DNA from: Candidatus Omnitrophota bacterium
GTDB taxonomy: Bacteria; Omnitrophota; Gorgyraeia; JACOVV01
NCBI GenBank assembly: GCA_023248175.1
Contig: JAHFFC010000068.1
Location: 1 to 5,634 of the forward strand
Reading direction: 5' to 3'
DNA: 5,634 nucleotides
The notes beneath the pieces were generated by a model. That model saw only the letters and a list, made by a program, of their open reading frames with translations, did not search any database and had not been told where the DNA came from. Each line of letters starts with the position of its first letter. Positions within the stretch are counted from its first letter, which is position 1. The translations under genes and the position numbers were made by a program. Positions 1 through 5,634 of this stretch are shown here, one piece after another.

Positions 1-545
1 AGCCCCTCAAAGGGACAGAAATGTTTTCCGTATTCAAGGAGTTGGGGGACGATCGGACGGAGGTAGAAAATTACGACAAGACTCTCAATCCGGGACGGGC
101 CGCGGCACGGGGAGAATTCGGCTATCACTTTAAACCCTCCATGGATTCCATCCGCACGGGGAGGGACATCTTTAATTTACCCAAAGATGAAATCTCCAGC
201 CAGGAACAAATCAAAGAAATCTGGTTTACCTTTAATTTGATCACGAACTTTATTGAAAACCCTAATTTTGCGCCCGGAGGCAATGTGGTGAAAATCGTGA
301 AATGGTTTGAATCCATCGCTCACGCCTATCCTAATGACGCCTCCATGTGTGCCGCGCTGGCCAGGGGCTATCGGCTATTGGAGGATGAGGAGAAATTCCA
401 CTTTTATCAGCAGAGATTTATTGATATCATTTCTAAATTCAGCTATTGGCAGAGACGGATCAAAGAATTCCCTGAATTGCTTGAATTCGCGGAAGTCCCT
501 GCTCCAAAAGTATCTATCGGAGTTTGTTGTGGGAACTCTCATTAA
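1..545 (+). CDS. C-terminal part of a probable B12-binding radical SAM protein (5' end outside window)
   Basis: The reading frame is already open at position 3 and runs 180 codons to TAA at 543-545, so the ATG at 21 is most likely internal and the gene begins upstream of the window. The first visible residues, PLKGTEMF, match the P-x-P/K-G-T-E-hydrophobic segment found near the end of the radical SAM barrel in B12-binding radical SAM proteins. The CxxxCxxC cluster and any cobalamin domain would lie upstream and are not seen. The rest is soluble and helical. A stretch around positions 280-450 (GGNVVKIVKWFESIAHAYPND, then a Tyr/Phe/Glu-rich helix) resembles the helical tail of such enzymes in polysaccharide or lipid-modification clusters and could be TPR-like. 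No membrane segment is visible. The final codons overlap the methyltransferase start by 17 bases, which points to one operon. The family assignment rests on one motif, the tail and the context, so the reaction is unknown; radical methylation or another carbon-centred modification is an inference. Confidence 0.6.
   Translation, partial: PLKGTEMFSVFKELGDDRTEVENYDKTLNPGRAAARGEFGYHFKPSMDSIRTGRDIFNLPKDEISSQEQIKEIWFTFNLITNFIENPNFAPGGNVVKIVKWFESIAHAYPNDASMCAALARGYRLLEDEEKFHFYQQRFIDIISKFSYWQRRIKEFPELLEFAEVPAPKVSIGVCCGNSH
519..522 (+). promoter_or_regulatory. Ribosome binding site (GGAG) for the methyltransferase GTG start
   Basis: GGAG lies 6 bases upstream of the GTG at 529, inside the end of the preceding gene. 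It favours GTG 529 over the alternatives in the same frame. TTG 550 has no clear Shine-Dalgarno sequence. For ATG 592 the only purine run (GGAAA) is almost touching the start codon. This is motif and spacing evidence only. Confidence 0.5.
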
Positions 546-1221
546 TCTTTTGAACGCCCAACCAAAACTTTACGACGGCCCTCCCCGGAAAATGGACCCT
601 GAATTTGGGGTGGCTTATTTTGACGGAACTCGGGATACAGGTTATGGTGGGTATCAGTATGATGGGCGTTGGAAACCGGTCTCTGAAACCATCGTTAAGC
701 ATTACGGACTCGATTCAAAAAGCCGGGCGCTGGATGTGGGATGTGCAAAGGGATTTTTTATCGCGGATCTAATGCAGATCTGCCCGGGGATAACGGTCTA
801 CGGTATTGACGTCTCCGAATACGCCATCTCTAACGCTTTGGAATCGGCCAAACCTTTTGTCTCTTTAACCAGCGCTGACAGCCTCGACCGTTATCCGGAT
901 CATTCTTTTGATTTTGTATCCGCCATGAACACCCTTCATTTTCTGGTACCCGAAAAGGCGGAGAGGGCCTTGCATGAGATAATGCGCATCGGAAAAGACG
1001 GAAAATACTTTGTACAGGTAGATGCCTATACCAACGAAGTTGAACGGGAAAGATTATTGGCATGGGCTCCCATTATTAAGACAGTCTATTCGGTAGATCA
1101 GTGGCTGGAGTTATTTAAAGAAGTGGGGTATGACGGCGATTATTATTGGACCTTTGTTCAGCCGGTGAGTAACGCCCTAAAGAATGAAGCTTGCGTTATC
1201 CCAAAGGCATGCAATGGATAA
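529..1221 (+). CDS. Class I SAM-dependent methyltransferase
   Basis: This is a predicted soluble enzyme of about 230 residues that transfers a methyl group from S-adenosylmethionine; the acceptor is unknown. Counting from GTG 529, SAM-binding motif I is LDVGCAKG (Asp69, Gly71, Gly75). The acidic residue after strand 2 is Asp94 in YGIDVSEYA, and ADSL with Asp117 fits the adenine-contacting motif. The later FDFVSAMNTLHFL segment fits strand 4 and the following helix of Methyltransf_11/25-type folds. The N-terminal segment with FDGTRDTGYGGYQYDGRW is typical of a subgroup found next to glycan and lipid biosynthesis genes. GTG 529 was chosen for its GGAG at 6-base spacing; ATG 592 would give about 209 residues and still keep the whole fold. 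The frame stays open far upstream (to 307 or earlier), but that part lies antiparallel to no family feature and overlaps the preceding gene. The gene overlaps the one before by 17 bases and the one after by 8, so translation is likely coupled. Fold assignment is secure; substrate and start are not. Confidence 0.85.
   Translation: MGTLINLLNAQPKLYDGPPRKMDPEFGVAYFDGTRDTGYGGYQYDGRWKPVSETIVKHYGLDSKSRALDVGCAKGFFIADLMQICPGITVYGIDVSEYAISNALESAKPFVSLTSADSLDRYPDHSFDFVSAMNTLHFLVPEKAERALHEIMRIGKDGKYFVQVDAYTNEVERERLLAWAPIIKTVYSVDQWLELFKEVGYDGDYYWTFVQPVSNALKNEACVIPKACNG
1203..1207 (+). promoter_or_regulatory. Ribosome binding site (AAAGG) deciding the radical SAM start
   Basis: AAAGG lies 6 bases before ATG 1214. 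An in-frame ATG 30 bases upstream at 1184 has only AAAG directly abutting it. The spacing therefore supports 1214 as the start, giving an 8-base overlap with the methyltransferase stop (ATGGATAA). Confidence 0.5.
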
Positions 1222-2287
1222 ATATAAAATAGACAGTCATAAAATTAACTACCATGTGGACAGGGTCCATGAATGGTTGTATCAGACAAAAACTGTCTAC
1301 CCTATTTATGTTGAGATCTCTCCTTCTGGAGCCTGTAATCATCGGTGCAGTTTCTGTGCAGTGGATTACATCGGGTACAAAACACGTTTTCTTGAGAAAG
1401 AATTGCTGAAAACACGCATTGCCGAGATGGGAGAACGGGGAGTTAGAAGCATCATGTTCGCGGGGGAAGGGGAACCTCTGTTACACAAAGATCTCGCCGA
1501 AATCATTGTCCATACCCAACAATCTGGTATAGAAGCCTCTATTACAACCAATGCTGTTGCTCTGACGGAGAAGTTTGCCCGGGAGGCATTACCTCATACC
1601 GCTTGGATCAAAGCCAGTATCAACGCCGGCGACAAGGATACCTATGCCAAGGTCCACCAAACCAAACCCCAAGATTTTGAAAGAGCGATTGCCAATCTTG
1701 CCAAAGCGGTGCAGATCAAGAGAGAAATGAATGCCGAGTCTGTTTTGGGGGCTCAAATGGTTCTTTTGCCAGAAAACGCGCATGGAGCCTTGACGCTGGC
1801 AAAAACAGGGAAGGAAATCGGACTGAATTCTGTAGTCATCAAACCTTATTCTCAGCATAAAATGAGCGTCACGCGGCAATATGAAGGGATGCGTTACGAT
1901 GATTATCTGCAGATGGTAGACGGACTGGAAGGACTCAACGACGAGAACTTCCATGTAGTGTTCAGGCGCCACACGATGGATAAACTAGCCGAGCCAGAGC
2001 ACTATTACACAAAATGTCAAGCCACTCCCTACTTCTGGGCTTACGTGATGGCCAGCGGTGACCTTTACGGTTGCAGCGCCTACCTGCAAGACGAAAGGTT
2101 TTGTTATGGAAATATCAACGAAAGTACATTCACTGAGATTTGGGAGGGAGAAAAACGTAGAAAAAGCGCCGATTATGTAGAACACGAATTAGATATTACT
2201 GAGTGCAGAAAAAATTGTCGGATGGATGAAGTGAATCGCTATTTGTGGGATTTGAAACATCCTCCCGCTCATGTCAATTTCATCTGA
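1214..2287 (+). CDS. Radical SAM protein with SPASM/Twitch-like C-terminal cysteine domain
   Basis: This is a 357-residue iron-sulfur enzyme expected to cleave S-adenosylmethionine reductively and start radical chemistry on an unknown substrate in the cytoplasm. The 4Fe-4S binding motif is C41-NHR-C45-SF-C48 (CxxxCxxC), preceded by a strand ending YVEISPSGA. The SAM amino-group contact motif appears as GEGEP at residues 84-88, a variant of GGEP. The last 90 residues carry five more cysteines (268, 287, 297, 331 and 335) in a SPASM/Twitch-like pattern: C, then GDLYGC, then CYGNINE..F.EIW, then ECRKNC. They probably hold one auxiliary cluster. Members with this layout include peptide-maturing enzymes and sugar or aminocyclitol dehydrogenases, so the fold does not settle the substrate. 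No precursor-peptide gene is visible nearby; the adjacent methyltransferase and glycosyltransferase favour a sugar or lipid substrate, by inference. Start 1214 was chosen over 1184 because of the AAAGG site. Confidence 0.88.
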   Translation: MDKYKIDSHKINYHVDRVHEWLYQTKTVYPIYVEISPSGACNHRCSFCAVDYIGYKTRFLEKELLKTRIAEMGERGVRSIMFAGEGEPLLHKDLAEIIVHTQQSGIEASITTNAVALTEKFAREALPHTAWIKASINAGDKDTYAKVHQTKPQDFERAIANLAKAVQIKREMNAESVLGAQMVLLPENAHGALTLAKTGKEIGLNSVVIKPYSQHKMSVTRQYEGMRYDDYLQMVDGLEGLNDENFHVVFRRHTMDKLAEPEHYYTKCQATPYFWAYVMASGDLYGCSAYLQDERFCYGNINESTFTEIWEGEKRRKSADYVEHELDITECRKNCRMDEVNRYLWDLKHPPAHVNFI

Positions 2288-2296
2288 TGCCGCTCT

Positions 2297-3025
2297 ATGC
2301 CTAAAGTAGACTCCATTTCTGTTGTTATCCCTGCCATGAATGAAGAAGATAACCTCGCCGCGGCTGTTAAGACAGTCAAAAGTGTCGTTTCCCGCCGTTT
2401 TCCCGATTACGAGCTCTTAATTTACAATGATGGCAGTACTGACAGAACAGGAATGGTTGCCGATGACCTGGCACGCGGCGATTCTTCCATAAAAGTTTTT
2501 CATCACGATAAAAATAGGGGATTAGGGGCTTGTTATCGGGAAGGGGCAAGGGTTGCGAGCAAGGATTTCTATCTGTTGATACATGGTGATAATGAGATCG
2601 CGCCTGAAACCATACAAGTCATTATTAATAAGGTCAATGAAGCTGATATCGTCATTCCTTATGTTCAAAATCCAGAAGCCAGGCCTTTCATCAGAAGAGT
2701 TATTTCATCCATTTATGTTTCTTTTACTAATCTGCTTTTTGGATTAAAAATCCCCTATTACAACGGCCCCTGCTTCATCAGAACCTCTCTCGTCAAGGAG
2801 TTGCCGATAGAAGATAGCGGGTTCGGATTCATGATGGAAACTTTGGTGAAACTGATTAAAATGGGGCATTCTTATGTCGTGGTGGGATTCAATTGCCGGC
2901 TTAGAGAGAAGGGAAAAACGAAGGTTTTCAAAATCAGGAGTATCGTAACAGTAGTTCTTGGAGTTATCAACATCCGAGCAAAAATATCTGCTTTTATCAA
3001 ATCTCAGCAAAGAAACCGGACATGA
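2297..3025 (+). CDS. Family 2 glycosyltransferase, polyprenyl-phosphate sugar transferase-like
   Basis: This 242-residue GT-A enzyme probably transfers a sugar from a nucleotide donor, possibly to a polyprenyl phosphate at the inner face of the membrane. Family signs in order are: ISVVIPAMNEEDNL (residues 7-20, first strand and nucleotide contact), YNDGSTDRT (43-51, Asp45 binding the nucleotide), NRGLGACYREGA (73-84), and HGDNE (96-100), which stands where GT2 enzymes have the metal-binding DxD and reads D98-N-E100. The stretch IPYYNGPCFIRTSLVKELP, followed by GFGFMMETLVKLIKMGHSYVVV, matches the second half of DPM1-like enzymes. There is no clear C-terminal membrane anchor, so it is a catalytic-domain-only type. 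It starts 9 bases after the radical SAM stop, in the same frame, with no convincing Shine-Dalgarno, which suggests reinitiation. Its TGA overlaps the mutS ATG. Donor and acceptor cannot be read from the sequence. Confidence 0.87.
   Translation: MPKVDSISVVIPAMNEEDNLAAAVKTVKSVVSRRFPDYELLIYNDGSTDRTGMVADDLARGDSSIKVFHHDKNRGLGACYREGARVASKDFYLLIHGDNEIAPETIQVIINKVNEADIVIPYVQNPEARPFIRRVISSIYVSFTNLLFGLKIPYYNGPCFIRTSLVKELPIEDSGFGFMMETLVKLIKMGHSYVVVGFNCRLREKGKTKVFKIRSIVTVVLGVINIRAKISAFIKSQQRNRT
3022..3025 (+). promoter_or_regulatory. ATGA stop-start overlap coupling glycosyltransferase and mutS
   Basis: The mutS ATG (3022-3024) shares bases with the glycosyltransferase TGA (3023-3025). The sequence before it (ACCGGAC) has only a weak GGA one base from the start codon, so independent ribosome loading looks poor. 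Translational coupling or reinitiation is the likely way mutS is translated. Confidence 0.6.
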
Positions 3026-5634
3026 ATAGCGACCTCCTGACTCCCATGATGCAGCAGTATTTGAACGTGAAGAAGGAAAACACCAATGCCATCATTTTCT
3101 TTAGGTTGGGGGATTTCTATGAAACTTTCTTTGACGACGCGATTCTGGCTTCAAAAACTCTTGAGATTACTTTAACCTCCCGCGAAGCCGGCAAGGGGAA
3201 CAAGGTCCCAATGGCCGGCATTCCCTACCATGCGGCAGATTCTTACATCGCCCGCCTGATCAAAGCGGGCCATCGGGTCGCTATCTGTGAACAGATGGAG
3301 GATCCGAGAAAAGCCAAAGGATTGGTCAAGCGGGAGGTTACACGGATTATCACACCCGGTACGGCGCTCAATGAGGCATTATTAGATGCAAAAGAGAATC
3401 GTTATTTAGCGGCGGTGTCGTTTGAGAAGACCGTTCTCCCCCTCACCCGTTCCCTCTCCCCCAAGGGGGGAGAGGATGGGGTGAGGGGATTAGCTTATCT
3501 TGACCTTTCAACCGGGGAATTTCAAGTTTTTGAATCTTCTAATCTTCAGGAGTTCCAGGCTCAACTGATACGTATTCGTCCCACTGAAATTCTTGTTTCT
3601 GAAGATGAGCCGATAGAACTTTGGTTATCAGAGACCTCATGCCAGATTTCAGCGGTGATCACCAGACAACCGGGATGGGTTTTTGGAAGAGACAGAGCCT
3701 TCCAGCTACTGACAAGCTATTTCCATGTCAATTCGTTAGAGGGTTTTGGCTGTCAGGATCTTTCGTCCGGGTTGGGGAGCGCCGGAGCTGTCTTGCATTA
3801 CATTCAGGAGACTCAACCTGAAGGGACGATTCATTTGCGGAAACTCTGCCGCTTTCGGACCGAAAGAACTATGGTATTGGATCCGGCGACCCAGAGAAAC
3901 CTGGAATTAGTACGAACTCTCAGAGGAGAACAATGTCAAGGGAGCCTCTTATCGGTCCTCGATGAAACCATTACTTCCATGGGAGGAAGAACGCTCCGGA
4001 ACTGGATCACTCAGCCGCTGTTGGATGTGGAGGAGATTAATCTTCGCCATGAAGCGGTCGAGGAATTCACCAAAAACAACGTTCTCTTAGGACGAACCCG
4101 TGAAATCCTCCAACCGGTAGGGGACATTGAACGGCAATTGGGACGGCTCAGCTGCGGCGCCGGGAATGCGCGTGATTTGTTGGGACTGAACCAATCTCTC
4201 AAACAGATTCCAAAGATCAGAGCGTCCTTGGAAGTTGACCAGTCAACGCTTTTGATGGAAGTCAAACTCAACTTAGTGGATTTGACCGGGCTCACCGAAT
4301 TTTTGGATCGGTCAGTCCACACGGATCCCCCGATTACTTTACGGGATGGGCGGCTGATTCAATCCGGCTATCACGCGGAACTCGATGAACTTCATTCAAT
4401 CACCAAGCATGGAAAAGAGTGGATCGCTCGTTTAGAACAGGAAGAGGTTAAAAAAACCGGCATTTCCAGTTTAAAAATTCGTTACAATCACGTTTTCGGT
4501 TACTACATCGAAGTGACTAACTCGAATCTCAAACGTATACCGGATTACTTTACCCGCAAACAGACCTTGGCCAATGCGGAACGTTTCATTACTCCTGAGC
4601 TTAAAGAGTGGGAAGCGAAAGTTCTGGGAGCGGAAGAGCGAATTTTAGAATTAGAGTATGAAATTTTTCAGCAGATTCGCGGAGAAGTTCTCAAGGAAAC
4701 GGAAAAGATACAGCAGAGCGCACAGGCCGTTGCTTTACTGGACGCGTTGGCCGATTTGGCGTGGGTCGCGGTGAAAAATCATTATATCCGCCCTGAAATG
4801 AACCAAGGGAGTGCGATTGGAATTGTGGATGGCCGCCACCCCGTCATCGAACAACTCCTGGTGGGTGAGCGGTTTGTTCCCAACGATCTTCTGCTCAACG
4901 ATCAGGATCAGCAGATTTTAATTATTACCGGTCCCAACATGGCTGGTAAATCCACTTATATCCGCCAGGCGGCCCTGATTGTTTTAATGGCTCAAATGGG
5001 GAGTTTTATTCCGGCGAAAAAGGGGACGATCGGCGTCGTCGACCGGATTTTCACCCGGGTCGGAGCGCAAGACGAACTCACTCGCGGGCAGAGTACTTTT
5101 ATGGTTGAGATGAACGAGACCGCCAACATCCTCAATAATGCAACAGAGCGGAGTTTGCTCATCCTCGATGAAATCGGCCGAGGCACCTCCACATTCGACG
5201 GTATTTCCATTGCATGGGCGATTGCTGAATATTTGCACGACCACGTCAAAGCAAAAACGCTCTTTGCCACGCATTATCATGAGCTGACCGAATTAGAACT
5301 GGCGTATCCGCGGATTAAAAACTACCATGTTGAAGTCAAGGAGTGGGGAGAACAGATCGTCTTCCTGCGGAAGATTGTATCGGGCGGAACCGATAAAAGT
5401 TATGGAATCCATGTCGGGCGTTTAGCGGGTTTGCCCGCGGAGATCATCCAGCGGGCGAAAAGAATCTTGGCAGAACTAGAGCAGGCGACCCTGACCCCTG
5501 AAGGAAAACCCAAGCTGACCGATAAAACTTCCTTGGGAACGCTAACCAATCCAGAACACCAGCTGAGTTTTTTTCAACCTCCTCAGAATCATCCCATCTT
5601 AGATGAACTCAAGCAGGCAGAGATCGAAAAGATG
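3022..5634 (+). CDS. mutS: DNA mismatch repair ATPase MutS (3' end outside window)
   Basis: MutS binds mismatches and small loops as a dimer and, after ATP exchange, recruits MutL. The frame is intact for 871 codons to the window edge and stops in the conserved tail (HPILDELKQAEIEKM), so only about 20 residues should be missing. The N-terminal mismatch-binding domain carries F32-Y-E34, the Phe-x-Glu that stacks on and contacts the mispair. The connector domain starts near residue 125 and holds an unusual insertion at residues 140-156. The clamp region has the hallmark VFGYYIEV (491-498), followed by RKQTLANAERFITPELKEWE. The ATPase domain has Walker A TGPNMAGKST (636-645), the GAQDELTRGQSTFMVEM signature, Walker B LLILDEIGRGTST with Asp716-Glu717, and FATHYHEL (748-755). 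QLSFF at 847-851 fits the beta-clamp binding motif. All catalytic residues are present, so it should be active. Its start overlaps the glycosyltransferase stop. The partner mutL may follow outside the window but is not seen. Confidence 0.98.
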   Translation, partial: MNSDLLTPMMQQYLNVKKENTNAIIFFRLGDFYETFFDDAILASKTLEITLTSREAGKGNKVPMAGIPYHAADSYIARLIKAGHRVAICEQMEDPRKAKGLVKREVTRIITPGTALNEALLDAKENRYLAAVSFEKTVLPLTRSLSPKGGEDGVRGLAYLDLSTGEFQVFESSNLQEFQAQLIRIRPTEILVSEDEPIELWLSETSCQISAVITRQPGWVFGRDRAFQLLTSYFHVNSLEGFGCQDLSSGLGSAGAVLHYIQETQPEGTIHLRKLCRFRTERTMVLDPATQRNLELVRTLRGEQCQGSLLSVLDETITSMGGRTLRNWITQPLLDVEEINLRHEAVEEFTKNNVLLGRTREILQPVGDIERQLGRLSCGAGNARDLLGLNQSLKQIPKIRASLEVDQSTLLMEVKLNLVDLTGLTEFLDRSVHTDPPITLRDGRLIQSGYHAELDELHSITKHGKEWIARLEQEEVKKTGISSLKIRYNHVFGYYIEVTNSNLKRIPDYFTRKQTLANAERFITPELKEWEAKVLGAEERILELEYEIFQQIRGEVLKETEKIQQSAQAVALLDALADLAWVAVKNHYIRPEMNQGSAIGIVDGRHPVIEQLLVGERFVPNDLLLNDQDQQILIITGPNMAGKSTYIRQAALIVLMAQMGSFIPAKKGTIGVVDRIFTRVGAQDELTRGQSTFMVEMNETANILNNATERSLLILDEIGRGTSTFDGISIAWAIAEYLHDHVKAKTLFATHYHELTELELAYPRIKNYHVEVKEWGEQIVFLRKIVSGGTDKSYGIHVGRLAGLPAEIIQRAKRILAELEQATLTPEGKPKLTDKTSLGTLTNPEHQLSFFQPPQNHPILDELKQAEIEKM
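3439..3488. repeat. Palindromic repeat element inserted in frame within mutS
   Basis: This is a 50-base imperfect palindrome. Outer arms CCCCTCACCC (3439-3448) and GGGTGAGGGG (3479-3488) pair perfectly over 10 bp. Inner arms CCTCTCCCCC (3453-3462) and GGGGGAGAGG (3466-3475) pair over another 10 bp around a 3-base loop (AAG). A small internal loop (GTTC against ATG) separates the two stems. The left half is C-rich and the right half G-rich; GC is 36 of 50, above the surrounding gene. Read in the mutS frame it gives PLTRSLSPKGGEDGVRG, close to the 'PLTLTLSPKGERE'-type peptides produced when a dispersed palindromic repeat common in many bacterial genomes falls in a coding region. No second copy occurs in this window, so repetition in the genome is inferred from recognition of the motif. 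Confidence 0.8.

Noticed and set aside
467..489. Clustered GAATT(C/G) repeats near the end of the first gene
   Set aside because: They are explained by a Glu/Phe/Leu-rich coding segment (KEFPELLEFAE), with no regular spacing or symmetry beyond that.
307..528. Upstream extension of the methyltransferase frame beginning at ATG 307
   Set aside because: It lies wholly inside the preceding gene in another frame, has no family resemblance and lacks a ribosome site. The fold starts after about 590.
774..783. Perfect 10-base palindrome GCAGATCTGC
   Set aside because: It is short, lies inside the conserved methyltransferase coding region with no partner sites, and is expected by chance.
1184..1213. 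ATG 1184 as the start of the SPASM radical SAM gene
   Set aside because: It would add ten residues without family support, and its purine run abuts the start codon. ATG 1214 has AAAGG at proper spacing.
1589..1972. Antisense open frame of 127 codons inside the radical SAM gene
   Set aside because: The sense strand is clearly coding, with motifs on both sides, and the antisense product resembles nothing.
3439..3488. Palindrome read as an intrinsic transcription terminator
   Set aside because: There is no T-run after the stem, it lies in the middle of an intact gene, and its sequence matches a dispersed coding-tolerated palindrome better.
3621..3821. Short + strand frame inside mutS
   Set aside because: It is out of frame with continuous conserved MutS sequence and is a shadow.
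4011..4322. Antisense open frame of 103 codons inside mutS
   Set aside because: It is fully antisense to a conserved MutS core region, its translation is low-complexity Ser/Arg-rich, and there is no start signal.
4984..5280. Two overlapping antisense open frames opposite the MutS ATPase domain
   Set aside because: Both mirror the highly conserved ATPase coding sequence and show no protein family features.

Overview
The window is a densely packed stretch of bacterial DNA. Five genes lie on the + strand with no intergenic gap longer than 9 bases, and no RNA gene, CRISPR array or transposase gene is visible. Neighbouring genes overlap (17, 8 and 4 bases) or nearly touch (9-base gap), so this looks like part of one polycistronic unit whose promoter lies upstream of position 1 and whose end lies beyond position 5634. 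Base composition is moderate, codon use looks similar across the genes, and start codons are ATG or probably GTG. The organism cannot be named. The gene mix (two radical SAM enzymes, a methyltransferase and a lipid-glycosyltransferase-like GT2), together with a palindromic repeat inserted in a housekeeping gene, suggests an environmental, possibly uncultivated bacterium; that is inference.

Region 1 (1-3025) is a four-gene module. It contains the C-terminal part of a probable B12-type radical SAM protein (1-545), a class I SAM-dependent methyltransferase (529-1221), a radical SAM protein with a CxxxCxxC motif and a cysteine-rich SPASM/Twitch-like C-terminus (1214-2287), and a family 2 glycosyltransferase resembling polyprenyl/dolichol-phosphate sugar transferases (2297-3025). 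Such combinations are typical of surface polysaccharide, glycolipid or other modified-metabolite pathways. The substrate cannot be deduced from the sequence.

Region 2 (3022-5634) is mutS, the DNA mismatch recognition ATPase, complete except for roughly the last 20 codons. Its ATG overlaps the glycosyltransferase stop codon (ATGA), so its translation is probably coupled to the module upstream.

The most notable feature is a 50-base imperfect palindrome at 3439-3488 inside mutS. It is translated in frame as about 17 extra residues (PLTRSLSPKGGEDGVRG) at the start of the connector domain, where other MutS proteins have a short turn. It looks like a dispersed palindromic repeat of the type that reads as 'PLTLTLSPKGERE'-like peptides, caught inside an essential-fidelity gene without breaking it.
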